The notes under the pieces were generated by a model. It had not been told where the DNA came from, did no database searches, and saw nothing but the letters and a program-made list of their open reading frames with translations. Made by a program: the position numbers and the translations under genes. A DNA stretch of 64,000 nucleotides from Xiphias gladius (taxonomy: Eukaryota; Chordata; Actinopteri; Istiophoriformes; Xiphiidae), in NCBI RefSeq assembly GCF_016859285.1, contig NC_053405.1, positions 314,501 to 378,500 on the forward strand. The letters are read 5' to 3'. Positions 11,201 to 25,426 of this stretch are shown here, one piece after another. How positions within the stretch are numbered: the stretch's first letter is position 1; each line of letters begins with the position of its first letter.

Positions 11201-14200
11201 CCCCTCCCCGAGGAGGCGGGGCTTGAGCTGGTCCTATCTAACCTGCCAGGTTTGTCCAGTCCTCTATCTTAGGTCATCTGGAGGAGCTGGGACTGCTGGG
11301 AGGGGGGCGGTGCTTTGTGGAGTTCGGAGCAGGTCGAGGGAAACTCTCTCACTGGATCCACGAGGCCCTGAAGACCTGCAAAGACCTGCAGCTGCTGCTG
11401 GTGGAGCGCTGCAGCACCCGTTTCAAGGCAAGGAGAAACCTTATAACTCCAAACCTTCAACTCCAGACTCCTCGACTCCAAACTCTGAACTTGTAAACTT
11501 CAGACCCCAGACTGCCAATTCCCAACTCCATGCCCCCGGACTCCTTGACCCCAGATTTCCTTGACTCCAGATTCCCCAACTCAAGAGTCCCTGACCCCAG
11601 ACCCCCCAATTCCAGATTCCCCGACTCCCCGACCCCAGACTCTCCAGCCCTGGACTCCTCGACCCCAGACCCCCCAATTCCAGATTCCCCGACTCCCTGA
11701 CCCCAGACCCCCCAACTCCAGACTCCCTGACTCGTCGACCCCAGACTCCCCAGCTCCAGACTCCTCGACCCGACTCCCCAGCTCCAGACTCCTTGACCCC
11801 AGATTCTTTGACTCCAGATTCCCCAACTCTAGACTCCCCGACTCCTCGACCCCAGACTCTCCAGCCCCGGACTCCTCGACCCCAGACTCCCCAGCTCCGG
11901 ACTCCACGACCCCAGACTCCCCAGTTCCAGACTCCCCAACTCCCCGACCCCAGACTCCCCAGCTCCAGACTCCTTGACCTCAGATTCTTTGACTCCAGAT
12001 TCCCCAACTCAAGAGTCCCTGACCCCAGACCCCCCAACTCCAGACTCCCTGACTCCTGGACCCCAGACTCTCCAGCCCCGGACTCCTCGACCCCAGACTC
12101 CCCAGCTCCAGACTCCCCAGCTCCAGACTCCCCAGCTCCAGACTCCTCAACACCAGACTCCCCAGCTCCGGACTCCACGACCCCAGACTCCCCAGTTCCA
12201 GACTCCCCAACTCCCCGACCCCAGACTCCGAAGCTCCAGACTCCTTGACCTCAGATTCTTTGACTCCAGATTCCCCAACTCAAGAGTCCCTGACCCCAGA
12301 CCCCCCAACTCTAGACTCCCCGACTCCTCGACCCCAGACTCTCCAGCCCCGGACTCCTCGACCCCAGACTCCCCAGCTCCGGACTCCACGACCCCAGACT
12401 CCCCAGTTCCAGACTCCCCAACTCCCCGACCCCAGACTCCCCAGCTCCAGACTCCTTGACCTCAGATTCTTTGACTCCAGATTCCCCAACTCAAGAGTCC
12501 CTGACCCCAGACCCCCCAACTCCAGACTCCCTGACTCCTGGACCCCAGACTCTCCAGCCCTGGACTCCTCGACCCCAGACTCCCCAGCTCCAGACTCCCC
12601 AGCTCCAGACTCCCCAGCTCCAGACTCCCCAGCTCCAGACTCCCCAGCTCCAGACTCCCCAACTCCCCGACCCCAGACTCCGAAGCTCCAGACTCCTTGA
12701 CCTCAGATTCTTTGACTCCAGATTCCCCAACTCAAGAATCCCTGACCCCAGACCCCCCAACTCCAGACTCCCCAAATCCCCGACCCCAGACTTTCCAGCC
12801 CCGGACTCCTCGACCCCAGACTCTCCAGCTCCAGACTCTCCAGCCCCGGACTCCTCGACCCCAGACTCCCCAGCTCCAGACTCTCCAGCCCAGGACTCCT
12901 CGACCCCAGACTCTCCAGCCCCGGACTCCTCGACCCCAGACTCCCCAGCTCCAGACTCCTCGACCCCAGACTCCCCAGCTCCAGACTCTCCAGCCCCGGA
13001 CTCCTCGACCCCAGACTCCCCAGCTCCAGACTCCTTGACCCCCAGATTCTTTGACTCCAGACCCCCCCAACTCAAGAGTCCCTGACCCCAGACCCCCAAC
13101 TCCAGACTCCCTGACTCCTCGACTCCAGACTCTCCAGCCCCGGACTCCTCGACCCCAGACTCCCCAGCTCCAGACTCCTCGACCCCAGACTCCCCAGCTC
13201 TAGACTCCGTAACTCAAAATAACTCCCAGCCTGGTCTCTGTTCTGCTCCAGGTGGATGGGAAACATCAGGAAGCTGGAGTTCAGTTTGAGAGGCTGCAGG
13301 TCGACATTCAACATCTGGATTTAAGTAAGAGACAAACATCTGGAGACCCTGACACTTTAGTTCTGAACTCTTATTCATGGTCTTAATTGTGGCAGGTTTA
13401 AATCTTCTGATCTGACTCTGTGGATGTTTCCAGGTAAAGTCCCTCTGCTGAGACAGAAGAAGCTCCCGTTGGTCGGAGTAGGGAAGCACCTGTGTGGAGC
13501 AGCCACAGGTGAGAACAGTCCGCTTCACACTCTGAGCTCTGATTGGCCTGACCTGTATTCAAACGGCACTGCTGCTGGTCGGTGCAGGTAAAAGCTCCAG
13601 GTGCACAGGACCCTTGACTACACCAAGGCGGGACAGTGTGGTTCTGACATGACACCCGGGTTTAACACTAACTGACAGATGCAGCTGAGCAGCTGAACAT
13701 GAAATGGTTTCTGTCTTCAGATCTGGCTCTGCGCTGTTTGTTGGAGACACCGGGACTCAGAGAGGAGACTGAACCACCAACAAAACGCCTCAAAATCTCA
13801 GAACCGGCTGCTGACCGTGAACCTGATCCAGACTCTGGCTCTGTCCCTGGTGATCCAGGACCAGCCTCTGATCCCGGTCCTAGCTCTGGCCCTGTCCTCG
13901 GCCTGGCGGTGGCGCTGTGCTGTCACCATCGCTGTGAGTGGCGTCACTACGTGGGTCAGCAGTTCTTCCTGCAACAAGGACTCGGAGCTGCGGAGTTCTC
14001 CGCTTTCTGTCGAATGTCCAGCTGGGCAACATGTGGACTCAGGGCGACCAATCAGGACTGTCCACCTCTGGATCCGACCAATCAGAGAAGAGACGAGGAA
14101 GAGCATGAAGCAACAGAGGGAACAGATGCCGTGAACGGGTAAATATTTGACCTCTGACCCCTTCAGGCGGTCACGGGAGCTGTCACAGCAGCTGCTCAGC

Positions 14201-15047
14201 AGCAGAGCGTCAGTCTAAAGATACAGTCAGAGCCATGGTCCAGTTTATCGTCTGCAGCGCTACTGTTCGATACATCACCATAACAACTAATACCTTTCTA
14301 AACACAGTGCTTTTATTGGCTGATTGAACAGATCCGCAGGTCAAAGTTCAACAAAGATGAACTTTGACCCGAGCTGAACTTCAGCTGAAGTCAGTGAGAA
14401 CCAGTGCAAATATTGACGGGTCTGTATCTTTATGGTCTAAGGCTGACGACTGGTATCTGGACCCACACCAAAGAACTGGACACATTCAAATGTTGAACAG
14501 ATGGTGGCGCTAGATGAAAAGTCAGAGGATCAGCAGAGTTATGATAGTTCATCCTGGGGGGAACATGAGCAGCTGAACCACTTTTCGTCCCAGTCCTTCC
14601 AACAGTTGTCGGTCCAGATGTTTCAGTCTGGACCAACGTGGTGAGTGACTGATGTAAACATCACCACAGCTGAGCTGCTGCTGTGTGGCTAAAAGTGTGA
14701 AGTTTGCCCTGAGGGTGGCGCTAGAGGAAAGACGTCGTTTGAATGTGAAGGGTTGATTGTCGGAAGAGCAGGAAGGAGATCAGGAAAATTTAATGATAAT
14801 CTGACGTGCAGATGCTGATCCATCCTCAGTATCCTGAACCCCGATCAGGTCCTGAACCGCGTTTCTGTGTCTCTGCAGGTTTCTGTCGGCAGGTGAACGA
14901 GAGCAGATCGGTCGTCTCTGTAAACTTCTCATCGACAGCGGCAGACTTCACTTCCTGGGTTCGAAGGGATTCAGGAGCAAACTGACTCGATATGTCGGCA
15001 CTCAGGTCACTCTGGAGAACATGTTACTGACCGCTGTGCCCTCCTGA
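8250..15047 (+). CDS. trmt13: tRNA:m4X (2'-O-) methyltransferase TRM13, complete
   Basis: SAM-dependent enzyme that 2'-O-methylates nucleotide 4 of the acceptor stem of certain tRNAs (family knowledge). Coding exons: 8250-8360, 9354-9418, 9520-9586, 9788-9847, 9922-9991, 10808-10914, 11260-11427, 13252-13324, 13434-13508, 13721-14138, 14879-15047. All phases agree and give 460 residues, against about 481 in human. The start is the first ATG, preceding APLPGRCGFFVEKKKRFC. Domains in order: a CCCH-like zinc finger (CGFF, RFC, FCGEH), a CHHC finger (CPLDPKHTVSEDKLDKHLKKC region, near residues 53-73), then the methyltransferase fold with the SAM loop FVEFGAGRGKLSHW, then KHLCGAATDLALRCL and the hallmark ALCCHHRCEWRHYVG, and MSSWATCG. 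Exon 10 carries a low-complexity Pro/Asp/Gly/Ser linker unlike the human one. Intron 7 uses a GC donor and is filled by a minisatellite. Confidence 0.95.
8702..8746. repeat. Perfect 19-bp inverted repeat with 7-nt loop
   Basis: Arm 8702-8720 (CCACGGTCTCACCTGTACA) pairs base for base with 8728-8746; the loop is ACCTGGA. It lies in trmt13 intron 1. Because of the symmetry, an AG|GTGAGA-type donor string appears on both strands. Origin unknown. Confidence 0.85.
10418..10600. repeat. Fragment of a dispersed fish repeat (CTCAGTGGCCACTTTATT end)
   Basis: Begins with CTCAGTGGCCACTTTATTGG and continues with AATCTAATGC..., TACAACAGCTC and a GAGCTGTTTCTAATATTTTG tail. I recognise this layout as a common non-autonomous repeat in fish genomes, with an end resembling Tc1/mariner-type termini. 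It lies in trmt13 intron 5. The family name is not certain. Confidence 0.45.
11425..11432 (+). other. Non-canonical GC 5' splice site of trmt13 intron 7
   Basis: Exon 7 ends TTC AAG and is followed by GCAAGG. The reading frame continues exactly at 13252 after CTCCAG with GTG GAT GGG (V-D-G), matching the family order R-F-K-V-D-G-K-H. No GT in phase is available at the junction, so the intron is GC-AG. The other bases fit the strong AAG|GCAAG pattern typical of GC donors. Confidence 0.85.
11437..13215. repeat. Pyrimidine-rich minisatellite in trmt13 intron 7
   Basis: About 1.8 kb built from variants of CCAGACTCC. Common units are 15 bp (CAGCTCCAGACTCCC) and 18 bp forms with CTCGACCCCAGACTC. 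A longer block containing TTGACCTCAGATTCTTTGACTCC, interrupted here as TTGACCTCAG / ATTCTTTGAC, recurs at roughly 11972, 12243, 12454 and 12695, so there is a higher-order period of about 210-275 bp. Few stop codons arise, giving long spurious open frames on both strands (Pro/Asp/Ser-rich on plus, Gly/Glu/Ser/Trp-rich on minus). The complementary strand is rich in GGGG runs. Confidence 0.95.
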
Positions 15048-15074
15048 AGGTCAGACTCACAGACCCTCATCTGA

Positions 15075-15310
15075 CTATAGCTGAAACGATTAGTCAGTTA
15101 ATCAATGATGGTTATTCCCTTTTTCCTCACTGAGCCTGATTTTCAGGTTTGTTCTGTTTTCTGTCACAGTAACTGAAGATCTTTGGGTCTTGGACAATAC
15201 AAGACATTTGAAGACGTCACCGTGAAACTGAGATTTTTTCTGTTTTCTGACCAAGCGATGATTCCATTACCTGAGAAAATGAAAATGATGATTAGCTGCA
15301 GCTCCATCTC
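15075..15310 (-). repeat. Dispersed fish repeat, copy in the trmt13 3' UTR
   Basis: Starts TAGCTGAAACGATTAGTCAG and runs through CAGTAACTGAAGATCTTTGG, GGACAATACAAGACATTTGA and AGACGTCACC to a degraded end near 15310. This is reverse to the copies at 28.0, 32.3 and 63.8 kb. Confidence 0.6.
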
Positions 15311-15429
15311 GACACTGACAGATTATAGAGAAATAGGACAAATGGCTCGTGTTTGTAAAAAGTCTTTATTGTTTGATTGATGAAGTGAAAACATCAGACT
15401 GAATGTGTTAAATGTTTTGTAAAGTTTGC

Positions 15430-15435
15430 ATTAAA
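15430..15435 (+). terminator. Probable polyadenylation signal of trmt13
   Basis: ATTAAA, the commonest variant hexamer, followed within 30 bases by a T-rich stretch (TTCTTCGTTTCTTATTTCTT). It lies about 380 bases after the stop codon. Other sites are possible. Confidence 0.5.
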
Positions 15436-16497
15436 GCATTCTTCGTTTCTTATTTCTTTAGTCTGTCTGTTGATCGACTGCATTTAAACATTTATTTAGT
15501 GATTTGTAGGAGAGCAGATGTCATCCAGCTGTTGTGAAAAACAACAGGACGTACACTGCAAACAGCAGTTTGACTGAGTTTTGTCCTAAAATCCAACACA
15601 CAGCACAAATGGAGGATCACATCTGGAAGAGGGGAAAGACGTGGACTAATAAAACGTTTAGTCTGTTTGTTGCTAAAGTCTTCACATTTTAAACTGTCAG
15701 CAGAGTTTGAGTCTGTTAGCACTGGTCCTCCCTCGTCTCCAGACACAGAAATATAAACGAGTCTTTACAGATGTCACAGCTGCTGTAAAAACCTTTCAGG
15801 TTTAAAAAGCTGCAGCAGAAGAAGAAATGAAGAGCGACGGATTGTTTCGGTCTGAAGAATCGTCGCTCGGCTCTGAAACATTCACAACAGAAACATGTCA
15901 GTTATTCATCACTTATTTTTAATCAAATAGTTCTATAGAAAAGAAAACAACATAATTAGTATTATTACCATTAATGTTATGATTTATTACTAAGTAGTTA
16001 TAAATTAAACATTTATTCTAGTGTAATCAACACTAATCGATGACCGTTAATTGTTATTATTAGTTATTTATCAGATATTAGTAGTAGTTCGAGTATAACT
16101 ACATATCTGTTATTTTAACATTAATCTGAAAAAGAATGAGAGGTGAAGTGTAAAACGCTGTGGATAAAAGACTTGGATGAGTCCAGTTCATTTGGCCCTT
16201 TGAACCCATGACCTCAGAGAGTAATGTCGGGGAATGTAGAATTTTAGTTTGCCCCTAAATGACTCTGGTTATGCTCTGAGTTATGGTTAGATCCAAACTT
16301 ATAATGACAAGTAAACGGATAAACTCAGCTCATGTTCGCTCTTTGAATCAGGATCATACACTGACAGCGATAGAGCATCAAAGTGTTAAATGTCCAACAG
16401 ATGCAGAGACGTGTGGACTCAGGGACCAGCGCTGATTTCAAACATTCACGTGTTAAAAGTCCGGTTCGTTAGTATGAGATGCTGTGAGGTGTCGGTA

Positions 16498-20797
<4,300 letters not shown>

Positions 20798-21399
20798 GAT
20801 GATGTCACAGCACACAGGTGGACAGGTGAGATGAACTCTGACTTCTGAGCTGCAGCCTCGTCCTCCCTCTGACCATCCTGTGTTATTATTGATTATTTAT
20901 CATCAATTATTTTCCATCGTTAGTGACATGTTAATAAGTCACTTACTTATATTAATTAGTAGTTAACTTAATTATATAAACTTTCAAACTGTAACATGAC
21001 CGTATTCGATAGTAGTATTAGTAAAGACTTTAATCAGATAATAAATAAATATATGAGTTAAACTAGAAAAGACAAAAAAACTAAACCCTGCTTGCAACCT
21101 TTTTTTTAAATTAGTTAATTTAATTAATTTTTTCAATTGAGGCCTTAATATCTCTAAAAGTAGAGTCAAAATGTTTAAAAATTTAAATTAATATTATATT
21201 TAAATATTTACTATACCACAACGTGGTTCCTGATGTTACAGTAAATGTAAATATGTTAATGTATGATTAATATTATCAAAACAAAAGTGTAAAATGTAAA
21301 GAAATTTTAGGTGTTGTTTTTGTTTGTTTCTATTTATTTATTTATTTTTACTGAATTTAAATTTTCATTGAATTTTTCTGAATATTTTATGTTCACCAT
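20798..21399. other. lrrc39 5' intron/UTR, AT-rich, nothing else seen
   Basis: Contains a plausible 3' splice site (minus strand GCAGCTCAG, 5'-ward of the start codon, near 20850-20858) for a leader exon. The remainder, 20880-21400, is AT-rich and has no recognisable gene. Confidence 0.4.
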
Positions 21400-23520
21400 T
21401 TGTATTGTTACTAGTATTGTTGGTAGTATTGTTGGTAGTATTGGTAGTATTGTTGGTAGTATTGGTAGTATTGTCGGTAGTATTGTTATTAGTATCGTAG
21501 TTTGTATTGTTGGTAGTATTGTTAGTATTGTAGTTTGTATTGTTGGTTGTATTATTGGTAGTATTGGTAGTAGTATTGTAGTTGTATTGTTGGTAGTATT
21601 GTTAGTATTGTAGTTTGTATTGTTGGTTGTATTGCTGGTATTGTAGTTTGTATTGTTGGTTGTATTATTGGTAGTATTGGTAGTAGTATTGTAGTTGTAT
21701 TGTTGGTAGTATTGGTAGTATTGTTGGTAGTATTGTTGATATTGTAGTTTGTATTGTTGGTTATATTGTTGTTAGTATTGTAGTTTGTATTGATGGTAGT
21801 ATTGTTGATAGTATTGGTAGTAGTATTGTAGTTTATATTGTTGTTAGTATTAATGTTATATTTAATGTTAATATTTTTACCAGTATTGTAGTTCGTACTG
21901 TTAGCAGTTTGTTAGCAGTATTGTTGGTAGTATTGTTAGTATTGTGGTTTGTATTGTTGGTAGTATTGTTGGTTGTATTGTTTGTAATAATGTAGTTTGT
22001 ATTGTTTGTATTGTTGGTAGTATTGTTGTTAGTATTGTTGTTAGTATTAATGTTAGTTAGTATTTTTACCAGTATTGTAGTTCGTATTGTTAGCAGTATT
22101 GTTGGTAGTATTGTTGGTAGTATTGTGGTTCGTATTGTTGTTAGTATTAATGTTAATATTTTTACCAGTATTGTAGTTCGTATTGTTAAAAGTTTGTTAG
22201 CAGTATTGTTGGTATTGTAGTTTGTATTGTTGGTAGTATTGTTGTTAGTATTGTTGTTAGTATTAATGTTTGTATTTTTACCAGTATTGTATTTCGTAGT
22301 TTCGCAGTATTGTTGGTAGTATTGTTAGTATTGTGGTTTGTATTGTTGGTAGTATTGTTAGCATTGTTAGTATTGTGGTTTGTATTGTTGGTAGTATTGT
22401 TGGTTGTATTGTTTGTAATAATGTAGTTTGTATTGTTGGTAGTATTGGTAGTATTGTTGTTAGTATTGTAGTTCGTATTGTTGTTAGTATTAATGTTAGT
22501 GTTTTTACCAGTATTGTAGTCCGTATTGTTAGCAGTATTGTTGGTAGTATTGTTGGTAGTATTGTTAGTATTGTAGTGTTGTGGTTTGTATTGTTGGTAG
22601 TATTGGTAGTATTGTTAGTATTGTTAGTATTGTGGTTTGTATTGTTGGTAGTATTGTTGGTTGTATTGTTGGTAAAAATGTAGTTTGTATTGTTGGTAGT
22701 ATTGGTAGTATTGTTAGTGTTGTGGTTTGTATTGTTGGTAGTATTGGTAGTATTGTTGTTAGTATTGTAGTTCGTATTGTTAGCAGTATTAATGTTAGTA
22801 TTTTTACCAGTATTATAGTTCGTATTGTTAGCAGTATTGTTGGTAGTATTGTTGGTAGTATTGTTAGTATTGTAGTGTTGTGGTTAGTATTGTTGGTAGT
22901 ATTGTTGGTATTGTTAGTATTGTAGTGTTGTGGTTTGTATTGTTGGTAGTATTGTTAGTATTGTAGTGTTGTGGTTTGTATTGTTGGTAGTATTGTTGGT
23001 ATTGTTAGTATTGTGGTTTGTATTGTTGGTAGTATTGGTAGTATTGTTAGTATTGTAGTGTTGTGGTTTGTATTGTTGGTAGTATTGTTAGTATTGTAGT
23101 GTTGTGGTTTGTATTCTTGGTAGTATTGTTGGTATTGTTAGTATTGTAGTGTTGTGGTTTGTATTGTTGGTAGTATTGTTAGTATTGTAGTGTTGTGGTT
23201 TGTATTGTTGGTAGTATTGTTAGTATTGTAGTGTTGTGGTTTGTATTGTTGGTAGTATTGGTAGTATTGTTAGTATTGTAGTGTTGTGGTTTGTATTGTT
23301 GGTAGTATTGTTGGTATTGTTAGTATTGTGGTTTGTATTGTTGGTAGTATTGGTAGTATTGTTAGTATTGTAGTGTTGTGGTTTGTATTGTTGGTAGTAT
23401 TGTTGGTATTGTTAGTATTGTAGTGTTGTGGTTTGTATTGTTGGTAGTATTGTTAGTATTGTAGTGTTGTGGTTTGTATTCTTGGTAGTATTGTTAGTAT
23501 TGTTAGTATTGTAGTGTTGT
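21400..23520. repeat. TTG/GTA-rich satellite (TATTGTTGGTAG-type)
   Basis: 2.1 kb of 3- and 12-base variants, mainly TAGTATTGT, TGGTAGTATTGT and TTTGTATTGTTGG. In the left half, islands with AATGTTAGTATTTTTACCAG and TTCGTATTGTTAGCAG recur. In the right half the unit TTAGTATTGTAGTGTTGTGG followed by TTTGTATTGTTGGTAG is homogeneous, suggesting recent expansion. The plus strand has almost no C. It is probably transcribed as part of lrrc39 intron 1 if the leader exon at 23538 is real. Confidence 0.95.
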
Positions 23521-23537
23521 GGCGTGTCAGTTCTCAC

Positions 23538-23600
23538 CTTGGGGGAGCGCAGCAGCGGTCCTCCATGCTGCGTCTCTTCAGTTGAAATCTGACCTCAGAT
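23538..23600 (-). other. Candidate 5' UTR exon of lrrc39
   Basis: On the minus strand, CGCTGCTGCGCTCCCCCAAG is followed by GTGAGAAC, a strong donor. An upstream ATG (ATGGAGGACCGC) in this exon would run into the coding exon and stop just before the lrrc39 start if spliced to the acceptor near 20850, forming a short uORF. The upstream border and transcription start are not defined by the sequence. Only composition, donor strength and position support it. Confidence 0.35.
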
Positions 23601-24813
23601 CTGCTGCCGGATAATTTTAGCCTCCAGGTCACATGACCCCACTGATGCAATACACGGTCACACGACAGAATCTGTCGGTTCAGTTTACATCAGAGTATCA
23701 TTAAATACATGTGATTTTTGATAACTGAATATGTAAAGTGCAGTATGTTGTTTAGAAAAGCTCCCTGCTATAAAAACACCTCAGATAAACTCCCTAAGTT
23801 TAAGATAAATCCTGCTGCAGGTTCCTCCTGATTTACCTGCAGGTCAGTGTGAAGGATTCAGATTAAATGTTTGTTGAAATTAAAACCTCATAAATGAAAG
23901 AAGTGATTTGACTTCATTTAAAACAGTCCCCATCTGGACTCAAACCATGAACGCTGTGGTTCAGGGTTAGTACCTGATCCTCTAGATCACCAGGACCCAG
24001 AGGCTGTAGTTTTGTTAATAAAAAATCATCTTGTCTTTGAGAGTCTGTGAACCAACAGCTGTAAAATGTGTTCTTTTCGCTCAGATTTCTATCGTTAATA
24101 TTTTTCCACCATAATTCAGCTATAAATTGATCCACAGCCAACACTGTTTGTAAAATTAGGGACCTGAGAGAGAAGTCTTACCAACTACAAACAAGTGGAA
24201 AGGTCAAACATTAGTGAGTCAAACACATTTTGGTTCATATCTGATCATCACATCAAACGCTGTAATTTCACACGTTTCATACACAGAGATGCAGCAGGAT
24301 AACACATTTTTTAACCTAAACTTTAATTTTTTGACTCAGAGAAGTTTGTGTCAAAACCTTCCATGGAGCCTGATTGTTAAAAACTTGACAGATTTTGAAT
24401 TTTGGTCTTCATTACAAACCTTGATCATTGATTGTAGTCACTTTTATTACAATAATTCTGCATGAGAAAGTCAAGTTTGTGCACGAGTAGAAAATATTTG
24501 TATACCAAAAGTACTTCTTTTATCACTGTGGCTTTGTGTAACCTCACCACTGATATCATTGTTCATAGATTTTATATACAGATTCCTTTTTTTCAACAAA
24601 TAAAAATCTTTTTAAAACATGTACAGACTTGAATTTCTCATGCAGATTTATTTTACAGGTTTATAAATGTTGATTTAGGAATACAACCTTTGGAATTATT
24701 TGTGCGCATCACTTCACAAGATCAAAGTGTTTTTAACCCTAATCTGAGCCAATAAATAAATTCCATATCTATGAATCAACATCTGTGTCTCTTTCTGGAG
24801 ATTTAGCTTCAGC

Positions 24814-25426
24814 GAGCACTTTATTAGGAACACCACACTAATTCCTCCCTCTGGTCTCAAACAGCCTCAGGTATTCGTGGCCTGGATCCACGAGATGTTC
24901 GAAGCTTTCCTCTGAGGTTCTGGTCCATGTTGACAGGATGGCATCCCATCATTTCTGATTTGTCAGCTGCACATTCAAGCAGCCAGTCTCCTGTTCTACT
25001 ACATCCCAAAGGTGTCCTACTGGATCCAGGTCTGGTGACCGGGGCAGCCACTGAAGTCCACTTAAATCACTGTCACGTTCATGAAACCGGTTTGAGACGA
25101 CTTTTGCTTTGTGACATGGGGCATTATCCTGCTGTAAGTAGCCATTAGAAGATGGTAAACTGTGGCCATAAAGGGATGACCTGTTGTATGTGAAAATCCC
25201 AGGAGATGAGCAGTTTCAGAAACACGCAAACCAGCCCGTCTGGAACTAACAATCCTGCCACAGTCAAAGTCACTGAGATCACATTTCTCCTCAATCTGTT
25301 TGATGTGAACATGAACTGAAGCTCCTGACCTGTATCTGCAGGATTCCATGCTCTGCTGCCACATGATTGGCTGATTGAATAATTGCAACAATAAGCAGGT
25401 GTACAGGTGTTCCTAATAAAGTGCTC
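24814..25426 (-). mobile_element. Internally deleted Tc1/mariner-like element
   Basis: Perfect 21-bp inverted ends: GAGCACTTTATTAGGAACACC at 24814-24834 and its reverse complement at 25406-25426, here shown as GAGCACTTTATT + AGGAACACC. Between them, on the minus strand, lies a broken transposase. The N-terminal helix-turn-helix region reads EEKCDLSDFDCGRIVSSRRA then LRVSETAHLLGFS (about 25310-25185). It jumps directly to C-terminal sequence (FMATVYHLLMATYSRIMPHV, then TRPGSSRTPLGC, about 25175-24990). The catalytic middle is deleted, so the element is non-autonomous; the ends look intact. Confidence 0.85.

Larger units (their letters stand above)
15048..16497. other. 3' regions of the convergent trmt13 and lrrc39 genes
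   Basis: The 1.45 kb between the two stop codons should contain both 3' UTRs. It holds a dispersed repeat copy just after the trmt13 stop, the probable trmt13 polyadenylation signal at 15430, and AT-rich sequence with minus-strand AATAAA candidates at 15983-15988 and 16012-16017. No further gene was recognised. Confidence 0.55.

Noticed and set aside
11223-11564. A plus-strand frame starting at 11223 as the trmt13 exon 7 product.
   Set aside because: It is the wrong frame; the correct frame starts at the TTTGTCCAG acceptor (exon from 11260) and gives SSILGHLEELGLL then RCFVEFGAG.
11441-13099. Open frames of 100-245 codons on both strands with Pro/Asp/Ser or Gly/Glu/Ser/Trp repeats.
   Set aside because: Products of the trmt13 intron 7 minisatellite; there is no conserved domain, and both strands are open at once.
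21311-22925. Ile/Val/Ser/Gly frames resembling membrane-spanning repeats.
   Set aside because: Translation of the TTG/GTA satellite; no start context or conserved residues.
24857-25391. Two minus-strand frames taken as independent host genes.
   Set aside because: Both are parts of the deleted Tc1-like transposase between the inverted ends.
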